Assembly: GCF_000970025.1 (NCBI RefSeq)
Contig: NZ_CP009528.1
Span: forward strand, 558,001-622,000
Reading direction: 5' to 3'
From: Methanosarcina barkeri MS
GTDB taxonomy: Archaea; Halobacteriota; Methanosarcinia; Methanosarcinales; Methanosarcinaceae
Length of the DNA stretch: 64,000 nt
The position numbers were made by a program, and so were the translations under genes. Shown piece by piece: positions 26,525-37,979 of the stretch. The notes beneath the pieces are model-generated. The model did not search any database. It was not told where the DNA came from and was given only the letters and a program-made list of their open reading frames with translations. Position 1 is the first letter of the stretch. Each line of letters starts with the position of its first letter.

Positions 26525-26841
26525 ATTAGCTCTTCCTTTAAATTTTGAAGCGTCCGTTTGTTTAGTCAGGCTTCAACTCTTTAGACAAAAGAAAGCTTTC
26601 CTTTTCCAGGTTTTTTAGCGTTTTTAGTAAAAACTCTCTCAATACTTTGTCAAGTAAGTAATTTTATCCCGAAATTAATATACCTTTGGAAATAAAAAAT
26701 TCTAAACAGCTATCCTTAAATAATAGTTCAATATCCTCTGATAAAAGAAATTAATCTTCAATTAAAGTCTTAAATACTGTAAAATCTGATATTACACTGA
26801 AATTTTATTGTTTTATTATTGTCTCGAATGGAGGCCTAAAA
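26525..26841. promoter_or_regulatory. Divergent promoter region nosD-like / rpa
   Basis: 317 bp between the divergent NosD-like and RPA genes, AT-rich with several TATA-like runs (e.g. near 26685-26700 and 26745-26765). No gene. GGAGGCC precedes the RPA start. Confidence 0.4.
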
Positions 26842-28212
26842 ATGGATGAGAAGATTGCGCCCCACCTTGAAGAGTTAACCAGGGCGCTTGGAGATCTTGA
26901 AAAGACTGGCATCCGAGCAGAGTTTGAGAAACTCATTGCTTTTCGTGTCCCGCCTGATGTCGCAAAAGAGAGCATCCTCCGCAAGTATGGAGGAAAAAGG
27001 AAAGTTTTGAAAGTAAAAGATCTGTCTGCCAATCTTAAAAATTTTGAGCTTACAGGCAGGATTCTGGACATTGGGGAAAAGTCAATCCGTCCACAGGCAG
27101 GAGCTCAGGAAAAACCTTCCAGGCTTTATACAGGAGTTCTTGCGGACGAAACCGGAGCAGTTCTGTTTTCTTCCTGGAGGAAGCTGCCAGGTTCGATTGG
27201 GGATGTGATTAATATCAAAAATGCCTATACCCGGATCTGGCAGAACCGAATCAGGCTTTCTATAGGAGAACAATCTCCTGTGTCGAAAATTTCGGATTCT
27301 TCGCTCCCATCCTTGTCCGAACTTTCAGCAAGCCAGAAAAAAAAGTTAATTGACATAGGAGCTGTGGATTTTTCCGTAGATACAGTAGCCTGCGTGCTTC
27401 AGCTTTCATACAGGGAAATTCTTGTAAAGGGACGCCAGTCCAGAGTAATCTCGGGCGTACTTGCGGACGAAACCGGGAGGCTTCCTTTTACGGCCTGGAT
27501 TGAACTGCCTGGCATTGATATCGGGAACATTATTCTAATTGAGGGAGCTCAGGTGCGGATGTTCAGGGGAGTGCCATCAGTAAATATTCTGAGCAGCACA
27601 AAAGTTTCTTCTATCGGGCTCGATGAGGCCGAAAAACTTGCGTTTACCTTTGAATCTGCAGCAAAAGATCCTACCCCTATCAAAATTCAGGAGATAAATT
27701 CAAGATACAGCATGTTTGATGTGTGCATAGCAGGCAACCTTGTTTCAGTCAGACCCGGTTCAGGCATTATCTCCCGCTGCCCTGAATGCAGTCGTGTAAT
27801 CCAGAAAGGAAACTGTAGGGTTCACGGTAAGGTCGAAGGTATATGGGACATGCGAATCAAAGCCATACTGGATGACGGAACAGGTTCCGTGCTAGTTATG
27901 TTTCCAAGGGAACTTGCGGAAATTATCTATGGAAAAACTCTTGAGGAAGCCGAACAGCTGATGTTCTCTGATGTCTCAAAAGATGCAGTTTATGAAGATT
28001 TAAGGCGTTTTCTTACGGGTCGTTATCTTGCAGTACGAGGAAACTCTTCTAAAAATGAATTTGGGGTTTCTTTTGTGGCTGAAAATGCCTGGGTACCTGA
28101 AGATGATCTTGCGGTAAGGGTAGTTGAGCTCCTTCGCAGGCTCGGGCCGGATGAAGAAGAGGGACAGGAGAAAAATTCACAGGTTTCCAGGGGAGGAATT
28201 GAGCTTGCTTAA
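26842..28212 (+). CDS. rpa: Replication protein A (single-stranded DNA-binding)
   Basis: 456 residues. Two tandem OB-folds near 60-160 and 170-265 (each with LADETG...F..W), then a third OB-fold containing a zinc-finger-like C-P-E-C ... C-R-V-H motif (residues about 313-330). This matches the euryarchaeal RPA family, of which Methanosarcina has several forms; I cannot say which paralog. Binds ssDNA in replication and repair. Its end overlaps the downstream RPA-associated gene by 62 bases, implying co-translation. Confidence 0.88.
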   Translation: MDEKIAPHLEELTRALGDLEKTGIRAEFEKLIAFRVPPDVAKESILRKYGGKRKVLKVKDLSANLKNFELTGRILDIGEKSIRPQAGAQEKPSRLYTGVLADETGAVLFSSWRKLPGSIGDVINIKNAYTRIWQNRIRLSIGEQSPVSKISDSSLPSLSELSASQKKKLIDIGAVDFSVDTVACVLQLSYREILVKGRQSRVISGVLADETGRLPFTAWIELPGIDIGNIILIEGAQVRMFRGVPSVNILSSTKVSSIGLDEAEKLAFTFESAAKDPTPIKIQEINSRYSMFDVCIAGNLVSVRPGSGIISRCPECSRVIQKGNCRVHGKVEGIWDMRIKAILDDGTGSVLVMFPRELAEIIYGKTLEEAEQLMFSDVSKDAVYEDLRRFLTGRYLAVRGNSSKNEFGVSFVAENAWVPEDDLAVRVVELLRRLGPDEEEGQEKNSQVSRGGIELA

Positions 28213-29074
28213 ACGAGAGGTTGCAAAAAGAGTTTTTGCAAGAGAATTCGAAGCCTGCAGAGAACTTGAAAAATCCGAGCGGGCTGACTCGGAAGCTGCG
28301 GATTCAAAAACTCCAAACCTGCTTATTAGCCCTATGGGGCTGATTCTCAATCGTGTTTTTGTGGTTGGAGTAATCACAGAACTTGACAATATCGGAACAC
28401 AGAGTGAGATGTGGAAAGCGAGAATAGTTGATCCCACAGGGGCTTTTACGGCATACGCAGGGCAGTACCAGCCTGAAGCTTCTATATTCTTTTCAACGGT
28501 ACAGGTTCCTGCTTTCATAGCCCTTACAGGAAAAGCCAGGACATATGAACCCGAGCCCGGATCGGTTTTTGTTTCTATTCGAGCTGAAGAAGTAAATGTA
28601 GTGGATGAGGAAATCCGCAACAGATGGGTTGTGGATACCGCCGAACAGACCGTTGAGAGGCTTGAAGCCTTCTCGGATGCTCTGGCCAGTGGGTACCGTG
28701 GAGAGAAACTTAGGGAATACCTCCTGGGGAAAGGTATTTCTTCAGAGTTTACGGAAGGTATCATGATTGCGCTTGAACGGGGACGCTCTCCTGATGAATT
28801 TGCAAAACTCCTTCGGTCTTCCATTAGGGAGGGTCTCAAAACCCTGGATCTGGATTCTGAAAATAGTACAGATGCTAAAGCTGACCAGAAGGAGTTCGTG
28901 CTTGAATTGCTCAAGGAAATGGGTGGAAGCAAAGGAGTTGATTATGCAGCTTTTATGGATGCTGCTGCTTCTCGAGGCATTTCTGAGCAGGTTGTAGAAG
29001 AGGTTATCCGTTTCCTGCTTGCAGGCGGGCAGTGTTACGAACCGAAGATAGGGATAATAAGGCTTGTAGGGTAA
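28151..29074 (+). CDS. RPA-associated protein (COG3390 type)
   Basis: 307 residues, start MKKRDRRKIHRFPGEELSLL overlapping the rpa 3' end. N-terminal basic region, an OB-like segment (ILNRVFVVGVITELDNIG ... MWKARIVDPTGAFTAYAG), and a C-terminal helical/winged domain (FVLELLKEMGGSKGVDYAAF). It matches the archaeal RPA-associated proteins encoded next to rpa in euryarchaea, thought to join RPA in ssDNA binding. The 62-base overlap is long; a shorter start within the overlap is possible. Confidence 0.82.
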   Translation: MKKRDRRKIHRFPGEELSLLKREVAKRVFAREFEACRELEKSERADSEAADSKTPNLLISPMGLILNRVFVVGVITELDNIGTQSEMWKARIVDPTGAFTAYAGQYQPEASIFFSTVQVPAFIALTGKARTYEPEPGSVFVSIRAEEVNVVDEEIRNRWVVDTAEQTVERLEAFSDALASGYRGEKLREYLLGKGISSEFTEGIMIALERGRSPDEFAKLLRSSIREGLKTLDLDSENSTDAKADQKEFVLELLKEMGGSKGVDYAAFMDAAASRGISEQVVEEVIRFLLAGGQCYEPKIGIIRLVG

Positions 29075-29288
29075 CCATAGATAAGATTTACAAAGCTTGT
29101 GGAAACCATAGGTAGGCTTATGAGGCTTTCAGGAAAATCATGCAGGGAAGAAAACCTGCGGTAAAAATAAAATTTGAAGGGATTAGCTCTTATATATGTG
29201 TGATAATGCTTAAGTGTGATTAGGTTAATTGGTATTCTCTGTTAAAATTTAATATTTCATCTTTATTGTATTAATTGGAGAAATTGAC

Positions 29289-30860
29289 ATGAAAGTATTA
29301 GTCAGCGACTCACTCTCCAATGAAGGTTTGGAGATTCTAAAAGAACACTTTACGGTTGATGTTTCCACCGGGCTTTCCGAAGATGAGCTGGTGAAAAAAA
29401 TTAAGGATTACGATGCTCTTGTAATACGCAGCGGCACCCATGTTACTCCGAAGATAATCGAAGCTGCCGACAACCTGAAAATTATCGGGAGAGCCGGGGT
29501 CGGAATTGACAATGTTGATGTGGATGCAGCTACAAAGAAAGGCATTATTGTGGCTAACTCTCCCGAAGGAAATATGATTTCGGCAGCAGAGCACACAATT
29601 GCTATGATGATGGCAATGTCCAGGAACATTCCACAGGCAAATGCTTCCCTTAAAGGCAAGGAATGGAAACGTAGTAAATTCACAGGTGTCGAGGTCAAAG
29701 GCAAGACTCTGGGAATTATAGGTCTCGGAAGGATCGGTTCCGAAGTCGCAAAAAGGGCTTCAGGGCTTGAAATGAACCTTCTGGGGTATGATCCTTTTGT
29801 TTCTGAAAAGCGGGCTCTTGAACTTGGTGTCAAGCTAGCTACAGTTAACGAAATCGCAAAAGAAGCCGATTACATCACAGTGCACACTCCTCTTATTAAA
29901 GAAACCAGAAACATTCTTGATGAAGAACAGTTTGCTCTGATGAAGCCTACAACCAGGGTTCTCAACTGTGCTCGCGGTGGCATTATCAACGAAGAAGCTC
30001 TGGCAAAAGCTCTTGAAAGCGGAAAAATAGCCGGTGCAGCAATAGACGTTTTCGTTGATGAGCCTCCTTTTGACAGCCCTCTCCTGAAATTTGACAATGT
30101 TGTAGTAACTCCTCACCTTGGTGCCTCTACAAAGGAAGCTCAGGTCAATGTGGCAGTAGATATTGCAAAGGAAGTAACATCTGTCCTCACAGGTGGACCT
30201 GCAAAGAACGCAATCAATATCCCGTCAGTAAAGCCGGAAGCTATGGCAGTTCTTGCCCCTTACATCAGGCTCTCCGAAATTATGGGTAAGATTGCAGGGC
30301 AACTTGTAGACGGAAACTACGAAAAAGTCGAAATTGGATATAATGGAGAGATTTCCGGAAAAGATACAAGGCCTCTTACAGTTTCGGCTCTCAAAGGGCT
30401 GCTTGAAATGGCTCTCGGTTCCGGAGTTAACTATGTCAATGCCCCCACTCTTGCAAAGTCCAGAATGATTGCAGTCGTGGAAAGTAAATCCGAATCTTCT
30501 GAGGAATACTCTTCAACTATCAGTATCAAACTTAGCAGCAACGGCAAGGCAAAACTGGTTGCAGGTACCGTTGTCGGAGACGATCCTAAGATCGTAGCAG
30601 TCGATGATGATAGAGTAGATATCTTCCCTGCAGGCCGTATGATTTTTGCCAAGCACATCAACAGGCCCAACGTTATCGGACCCTGCTGCATGTTACTCGG
30701 TAAAAACAATATCAATATCTCAGGCATGCAGGTTGGCAGATCAGAAATCGGAGGCGTGACCATGATGGTTCTTAACGTAGATTCCGAAGTTTCTGACCCA
30801 ATCCTTGAGGAAGTCCGGAAAGTCGATGGAATTCTCGACGCCAAACTTGTGACACTCTAA
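29289..30860 (+). CDS. serA: D-3-phosphoglycerate dehydrogenase
   Basis: First step of serine synthesis. 523 residues: N-terminal substrate/NAD domain with GLGRIGSEVAKRA (residues about 145-158), catalytic Arg (NCARGGIINEEAL), Glu (VDEPPF) and His (TPHLGASTKEAQ). Then the ASB domain (about 320-445) and a C-terminal ACT domain (NVIGPCCMLLGKNNINISGM) typical of long, serine-regulated forms. Start MKVLVSDSLSNEG, preceded by TTGGAGAAATTGAC. Confidence 0.96.
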   Translation: MKVLVSDSLSNEGLEILKEHFTVDVSTGLSEDELVKKIKDYDALVIRSGTHVTPKIIEAADNLKIIGRAGVGIDNVDVDAATKKGIIVANSPEGNMISAAEHTIAMMMAMSRNIPQANASLKGKEWKRSKFTGVEVKGKTLGIIGLGRIGSEVAKRASGLEMNLLGYDPFVSEKRALELGVKLATVNEIAKEADYITVHTPLIKETRNILDEEQFALMKPTTRVLNCARGGIINEEALAKALESGKIAGAAIDVFVDEPPFDSPLLKFDNVVVTPHLGASTKEAQVNVAVDIAKEVTSVLTGGPAKNAINIPSVKPEAMAVLAPYIRLSEIMGKIAGQLVDGNYEKVEIGYNGEISGKDTRPLTVSALKGLLEMALGSGVNYVNAPTLAKSRMIAVVESKSESSEEYSSTISIKLSSNGKAKLVAGTVVGDDPKIVAVDDDRVDIFPAGRMIFAKHINRPNVIGPCCMLLGKNNINISGMQVGRSEIGGVTMMVLNVDSEVSDPILEEVRKVDGILDAKLVTL

Positions 30861-30993
30861 ACTTTCCTTTTCAGGAATACTTTACTCCGGCAGAATTTCA
30901 GGGTAGAAAATCCTAAGCCGGAGACTTTAAATTTTTGAGTCTTTCTCTTAAATTTCTTGGTTTTAAACTTCTTTATCTTAAATGTTCATATTA

Positions 30994-31250
30994 CATTATT
31001 AATAATATTACACTATTAATAATATTACACTATTAATAATATTACACTATTAATAATATTACACTATTAATAATATTACACTATTAATAATATTACACTA
31101 TTAATAATATTATACTTTTCAATAATATTATACACTTAAAATGTCATACTTTCAACAATATTATACTCTTATCAATATTATTCTTTCAATAGTAGTATAC
31201 TTTCAACAATATTATACATTTTAAATATTATACTTTCAATATCAAATTAA
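30994..31250. repeat. 17-bp minisatellite, about 7 clean and 7-8 decayed copies
   Basis: Exact copies of CACTATTAATAATATTA begin at 30994 (one substitution), 31011, 31028, 31045, 31062, 31079 and 31096. Then come diverged copies still spaced mostly 17 bp (TATACTCTTATCAATAT, TATTCTTTCAATAGTAG, TATACTTTCAACAATAT) to about 31250. It fills the gap between serA and the DUF2240-like gene. One edge is homogenised and the other decayed, suggesting growth from one side. Confidence 0.95.
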
Positions 31251-31286
31251 ACTCTCTGTGTCAGATCAATTTTATGGGTGCAGTTA

Positions 31287-31790
31287 ATGGAAGAACTTAA
31301 ACGCGTAGTCTCTGTTCCTTTTAAAAAAACTCTTGCAACTTCTCTCTCGGAAAAGGATTTTGAGTATTCCCTGGCTTTTGACCTGAAATGGTTTTCCCCG
31401 AAAATTGCCTCAAAAGTAAAGGAAAAAGCCCTTGAAGCAGGGTTTCTAATACTTAAAGCCGGGGTTCTTGTGCCCGGTTTTGATGTGGAAAGTATCCGGG
31501 TTCCACATGCTTTCAAGCCGTCAGAGAATTTTCTTGAAAATTCAGACCGTTCTGGAGAAAAAGTGCAGGTAAAAGAAAAAATTTCCTTTGAGCAGGTTCT
31601 GGAATTTATCTCCGCAGACATTGGGATAAGCCGGCAAAAATTGGTTTCCGAGATTAATTTCATGCAGGACCGGCTTTCCTATCTTGTGGATATCCGGATC
31701 GTGGCACTTATTGTAGCAAAAAAGTTCGGATGCGATATTTCTGGAATTTATGACAGGGTTTCGAGGTCGGTACTTGGCATATCTTATTAA
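31287..31790 (+). CDS. DUF2240-family protein
   Basis: 167 residues, start MEELKRVVSVPFKKTLATSL (GGGTG upstream; an in-frame GTG at 31278 overlaps that site). The pattern FDLKWFSPKIASKVKEKALEAGFL...PGF then FEQVLEFISADIGISRQKLVSEIN fits the archaeal DUF2240 family: N-terminal winged-helix-like part, acidic/charged linker and C-terminal helical part. Function unknown. Its promoter region is largely the 17-bp repeat array. Confidence 0.75.
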   Translation: MEELKRVVSVPFKKTLATSLSEKDFEYSLAFDLKWFSPKIASKVKEKALEAGFLILKAGVLVPGFDVESIRVPHAFKPSENFLENSDRSGEKVQVKEKISFEQVLEFISADIGISRQKLVSEINFMQDRLSYLVDIRIVALIVAKKFGCDISGIYDRVSRSVLGISY

Positions 31791-32006
31791 TAGATTTTCT
31801 GCAACTACTCAACAGAAGATAACAGTACCTGTAACTACTTAAATAGAAGAGAAGTTGCAGCTGTCTAAGGCAAATTTTGGCTCTTCGTCATTCCTTCTGG
31901 ACAAGATTTTTCAATTCAAGACCACATTTTTATTCAAACATATCGGAGAAAAGTCGCCTGAGAGAACAACTTCCCTTAACTCCTTAATAGACTTAAATTG
32001 TACTTT

Positions 32007-33635
32007 TTACAAGTTTTTGTGAATTGTTTCCATAAGCGAGGGAGCCGATAATTTCGGTGTAACTATTTCGATGTATGCGCCCGTTTTAGCATTATCTAGC
32101 TCTCTCATGACCTTATCAAGGTCCCTGCAGGTAGTAACCTTTCTCGTAATCCAATCATTGCAGCCGAGAACATCCGGTAACTTATAGTATTGCCACTCTG
32201 CAAGGTCATTATAGCAGTAATCTACTTTTTTAGACAGCATTCTTTCTATCAGGTAGCCTTGGTTATTCAGCACGAAAATAATAGGCTTTAGACCATGGCG
32301 GTAAAATTGGCTGATTTCCTGAGCAGTCATCTGGTGTGACCCTTCTCCAGTAATAAGAATTACTCGCCTGTCAGGTGCAGCCAGTGCAGTGCCAAAGGAA
32401 GCGGGAGTAGCCCAGCCAATCGCTGCCCAAAGCATCTGGTTCTCGAACTTAGTTCCTTTTGGTAAAAGTAGGGGTAGTAACCCATAAAAGGATGAGCTTG
32501 AGTCAGCTATAATTATGTCATCGGGCTTAAAGAACTCCGCGTACTTCGCGTATAAATAGTCGGCCATTATCGGATCTTCAGCATTTATCTCTGGAACAGC
32601 TGGACGTCTGGCAAAAGGGCCGTTGATGTCGGTACGCTTGTTAAGCCTTTTGGTGAGTTCCTCCAGTACATCAAGCATCTTTACATTGATATAATCGGTA
32701 TACCCTATATGGGCACTTGAAGGCATGATATTGATGATTCGGGACTTATCCAGCTTAGCCGTGAACTTGCCTGTGTTAACATCAGATAAGATAGTGCCTA
32801 TAACAAGGATACAGTCGCAGGATTCCACGAATTCTCGGATTTCAGGATTGATAAGTTTTCCCATGTATAATCCCAGGTAGGAGGGATTAGTCTCGTCAAG
32901 CACTGACTTATCCAGAGCCATAGTAACATAAGGCAAGCCCGAAGCATTAATAACAGCCATAGACAGGTCCTTGAGTCCAAACCTGTCAACAAGAAAACCT
33001 GGCATAACACAGGCTTGCTTTGCATTCGAGATTTTACCTGCAATAATCGAGACCACTTTTTCAAGAGTTGCAGGGTCGCTTTTTACAGGTTTTCTTACAG
33101 GCGCATTAAAGGATGAAATATCTGCATTCACATAGTTGTGAGGTATTGCAATGTAGACAGGACGGTGGTTCTCCAGGGCTGTTTCGATAACACGCTCGAC
33201 TTCTTGAATACAGTTTTCTGGAGTGAGCATCGTACTTGCACATACTACTGGCGTAGCCATTTCCATAAATATGCTGGATTCTCCGGCTCCCAGCGAGTGA
33301 TGAACTATAGCATGAGTCTTCTGTACCTGTATTTTTGGCATTCCGACAATATGGAATACCAGATTATACTCTGCATAAGAGCCTGCTATACCACATAGTG
33401 TGGAAAGTTCACCTACGCCAAAAGTAGTAGACAGTGCAGACATGCCTTTAACACGAGCATAACCGTCAGCAGCATAAGCAGCATTCAGTTCATTGCAGCA
33501 GCCTATCCAGCGAAGCTCTTTATCATCACAGATGGCGTTGTTGATTGGAAATGCAAAGTCTCCTGGCACACCGAAAACATCCCTTATTCCCAGTTGCTTT
33601 AATCTATCCAGAAGGTATTGAATAACTGTCAGCAT
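32007..33635 (-). CDS. Thiamine-diphosphate 2-keto-acid decarboxylase (IPDC/PDC type)
   Basis: 542 residues, start MLTVIQYLLDRLKQLGIRDV with GGGTGGT upstream. ThDP-enzyme fold: N-terminal PYR domain with catalytic Glu in the GCCNELNAAYAADGYAR segment (about 47-63), middle domain, and C-terminal PP domain with GEGSHQMTAQEISQF then NNQGYLIE (the G-D/E-G-x(n)-N-N ThDP/Mg motif). Tandem HH (AIVHHSLG near 110) matches the pyruvate/indolepyruvate decarboxylase active site. This non-oxidative type is rare in methanogens, so acquisition from bacteria is plausible. It likely makes an aldehyde from pyruvate, indolepyruvate or a branched 2-keto acid. No partner dehydrogenase is adjacent. Confidence 0.85.
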   Translation of the reverse strand: MLTVIQYLLDRLKQLGIRDVFGVPGDFAFPINNAICDDKELRWIGCCNELNAAYAADGYARVKGMSALSTTFGVGELSTLCGIAGSYAEYNLVFHIVGMPKIQVQKTHAIVHHSLGAGESSIFMEMATPVVCASTMLTPENCIQEVERVIETALENHRPVYIAIPHNYVNADISSFNAPVRKPVKSDPATLEKVVSIIAGKISNAKQACVMPGFLVDRFGLKDLSMAVINASGLPYVTMALDKSVLDETNPSYLGLYMGKLINPEIREFVESCDCILVIGTILSDVNTGKFTAKLDKSRIINIMPSSAHIGYTDYINVKMLDVLEELTKRLNKRTDINGPFARRPAVPEINAEDPIMADYLYAKYAEFFKPDDIIIADSSSSFYGLLPLLLPKGTKFENQMLWAAIGWATPASFGTALAAPDRRVILITGEGSHQMTAQEISQFYRHGLKPIIFVLNNQGYLIERMLSKKVDYCYNDLAEWQYYKLPDVLGCNDWITRKVTTCRDLDKVMRELDNAKTGAYIEIVTPKLSAPSLMETIHKNL

Positions 33636-34629
<994 letters not shown>

Positions 34630-34639
34630 GGTGTCGAAG

Positions 34640-35062
34640 ATGACGGTTATCGATGCAAATGGGCTTATTCTAGGACGTCTTGCAAGTACAGTTGCAAAAC
34701 AGTTGCTTTCAGGAGACGAAGAAATATATATTGTAAACGCTGAAAAAGCCGTAATTTCTGGCTCAAGGGCGACCACCCTCAAAGAATACCGGCAAACCCG
34801 GGAAAGAGGTGCTACGGAATTCGGGCCTTACTTCCCGAAGCGTCCGGACCGCATCCTTAAGAGGACTGTCCGTGGCATGCTACCTTATAAGAGAGCAAGA
34901 GGCAGAGACGCAATGTCCAGGCTTAAGGTCTATGTAGGTGTTCCCGCCGAACTCAAGGACACTGAAACAATCACAATTGCAGATGCCGATATGAGGCTTT
35001 TAAGCTCAAGTAAATATATTGAACTTGGTGAAGTGAGCCAAAAAATGGGTTCAAAATTTTAA
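34640..35062 (+). CDS. rpl13: Ribosomal protein uL13
   Basis: 140 residues, start [26 protein letters not shown] (34628-34633), overlapping the rpl18e stop, serves the ATG; the GTG at 34631 lies within it. Contains the conserved [20 protein letters not shown] and [18 protein letters not shown] segments. Translationally coupled to its neighbours. Confidence 0.96.
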   Translation: MTVIDANGLILGRLASTVAKQLLSGDEEIYIVNAEKAVISGSRATTLKEYRQTRERGATEFGPYFPKRPDRILKRTVRGMLPYKRARGRDAMSRLKVYVGVPAELKDTETITIADADMRLLSSSKYIELGEVSQKMGSKF

Positions 35063-35069
35063 AGGGTGA

Positions 35070-35480
<411 letters not shown>

Positions 35481-35484
35481 GACT

Positions 35485-35673
35485 ATGATCCCAGTCCGAT
35501 GTTTCTCATGTGGAAAAGTAATCTCAAACTATTGGGATGAGTACAAAAGACGTGTCAGTGATGGCGAAAACGCTGCTGCAGTGCTGGATGATCTTGGGAT
35601 CACCCGCTACTGCTGTCGCAGAATGCTGTTAAGCCATGTTGAACTCGTTGATGTGCTTTCGCCGTACCAGTAA
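35485..35673 (+). CDS. rpoN: RNA polymerase subunit Rpo10 (N)
   Basis: 62 residues, start [13 protein letters not shown]. Zinc-binding CFSCG and the paired CC of [14 protein letters not shown] form the atypical CX2CXnCC motif of Rpb10/RpoN. The longer in-frame extension upstream belongs to the rps9 region. The TAA stop is directly followed by the first base of tRNA-Pro(CGG), leaving no spacer. Confidence 0.97.
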   Translation: MIPVRCFSCGKVISNYWDEYKRRVSDGENAAAVLDDLGITRYCCRRMLLSHVELVDVLSPYQ

Positions 35674-35748
35674 GGGACCGTAGGGTAGCTTGGTCCATCC
35701 TTCGGCGTTCGGGACGCCGGAACCTGAGTTCGAATCTCAGCGGTCCCA
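35674..35748 (+). tRNA. tRNA-Pro (CGG anticodon)
   Basis: Acceptor GGGACCG/CGGTCCC, discriminator A. Anticodon stem CGGCG/CGCCG with loop TTCGGGA (anticodon CGG, reads CCG). D-arm GTAGGGTAGCTTGGTCCATCC and T-arm GAGTTCGAATCTC. CCA is not encoded. It begins at the base after the rpoN stop codon, so it must be excised from the rpoN-rpoK transcript or made from an internal promoter. Confidence 0.96.
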
Positions 35749-35861
35749 TTTCCCTATTTTCTGGGTGCTGGTTTTAAGGCATGTACTGTAAAATATCAAA
35801 CTTATCATGATTCTAAATTATCGGAATTCATCGGAGCGTTTTTAAATTTCAGGGTGATCAG

Positions 35862-36044
35862 TTGGTCAAGGAAAAGTATACCCGGTTTGAGCGTGCACGG
35901 ATCATAGGCGCAAGAGCATTGCAAATTGCAATGGGAGCTCCTGTCCTTGTTGAAGATGACGGGCGACTGGACCCTCTTAATCTTGCTATTAAAGAGTTGA
36001 AGGCCGGAGTTATTCCTATAACGGTCAAACGTAAAACCAATTAA
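35862..36044 (+). CDS. rpoK: RNA polymerase subunit Rpo6 (K)
   Basis: 60 residues from TTG ([20 protein letters not shown]), with AGGGTGATC just upstream. The segment [20 protein letters not shown] is diagnostic of RpoK/Rpb6. The enolase gene that often lies between rpoK and rps2 in other euryarchaea is absent here. Confidence 0.95.
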   Translation: MVKEKYTRFERARIIGARALQIAMGAPVLVEDDGRLDPLNLAIKELKAGVIPITVKRKTN

Positions 36045-36105
36045 AAACGCAGTGGGATACATTTTCAGATATTGAATGTGTTTTATTGTTGATTCTATAT
36101 TATGA

Positions 36106-36858
<753 letters not shown>

Positions 36859-36928
36859 TTCCGAAAGGCAGCCCTGCAGACTGCAAGGATATATAAAAAT
36901 AGCCCGTATTTTATATGGGTGATCATAA

Positions 36929-37726
36929 ATGAGACAGCCAGCAGTTGCAGGGCAGTTCTATCCCCTGCGTCCTGAAAATCTGGAGAAAGAACTTAAGCAA
37001 TGTTTTGAAGGTCTGGATATCCGGGAAAGAAATATCCTGGGAGCGGTTTGCCCGCATGCAGGATATGTATATTCAGGAAGAGTTGCTGCACACGTTTATG
37101 CAGCTCTTCCCAAAGCCGATACATATGTCCTTTTTGGTCCTAGTCATACGGGATATGGTTCACCGGTGTCAGTATCCACGGATACCTGGAAAACTCCCCT
37201 GGGAACTCTCGAAGTTGATCGAGAACTTGCCGAAGGACTAGCGGGAAGTATTGTTGATGTGGATGAGCTTGGACACCGATACGAGCATTCGATCGAAGTT
37301 CAGCTTCCTTTTCTTCAATACCGCTTTGATCAGAATTTCAGGATTCTTCCTATTTGCCTGGGTATGCAGGATGAAGAGACCGCAATTGAGGTGGGGACCC
37401 TTATTGCCAACCTTGTTTCAAAAAGTGGGAAAAAAGTCGCCTTCATCGCATCCAGCGATTTTACTCATTACCAGCCTGCAAACCTTGCAAGGGAAACGGA
37501 TAACGAAATTATAGAAGCTATCCTTAATCTGGATGTTCCAGGAATCTATGAAAGGCTTTATAGAAGAAATGCATCCGTATGTGGATATGGACCTATTTCT
37601 GCGATGCTAACAGCCTCAAAGAAGCTTGGTGCAACTCGGGCTGAACTGCTTAAATATTCAAATAGTGGTGAGGTTTCCGGAGATATGAACGCAGTTGTAG
37701 GATATGCCGCAATTATTGTGGAGTAA
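36929..37726 (+). CDS. MEMO1-family protein
   Basis: 265 residues, MRQPAVAGQFYP start typical of MEMO1 (GGGTGATC upstream). Conserved metal-site-like residues occur in CPHAGYVYSG, GPSHTGYG, HRYEHSIEVQLPFLQ and NASVCGYGPI. The fold is related to class III extradiol dioxygenases; the archaeal role is unknown. Strongly conserved neighbour of rps2 and mevalonate kinase in euryarchaea. Confidence 0.93.
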   Translation: MRQPAVAGQFYPLRPENLEKELKQCFEGLDIRERNILGAVCPHAGYVYSGRVAAHVYAALPKADTYVLFGPSHTGYGSPVSVSTDTWKTPLGTLEVDRELAEGLAGSIVDVDELGHRYEHSIEVQLPFLQYRFDQNFRILPICLGMQDEETAIEVGTLIANLVSKSGKKVAFIASSDFTHYQPANLARETDNEIIEAILNLDVPGIYERLYRRNASVCGYGPISAMLTASKKLGATRAELLKYSNSGEVSGDMNAVVGYAAIIVE

Positions 37727-37979
37727 TTCCGTAGAAAAACGGAGTACATCTGTTTTTAATTAAAGATACAGAAACACTTACCTGTTCCAAGTAAATTTTT
37801 TACGGATTTCAGACTTTATTAACCTAATCTAGGTCTGTAAAAAATAAAACAATAAAAAATAAATTGAATAATCCATTAAATTAATTTATTACTGAGTTAG
37901 AAGTCAATATGCTTTCATTTCGAATGTAAATTCATTACTTTATATCTTAAATCGAATTTATGAATTTCAGAGGAGTAAT

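Noticed and set aside
28177-28932. 251-residue minus-strand ORF opposite the RPA-associated gene
   Set aside because: Ser/Arg-rich antisense shadow of a well-conserved plus-strand gene.
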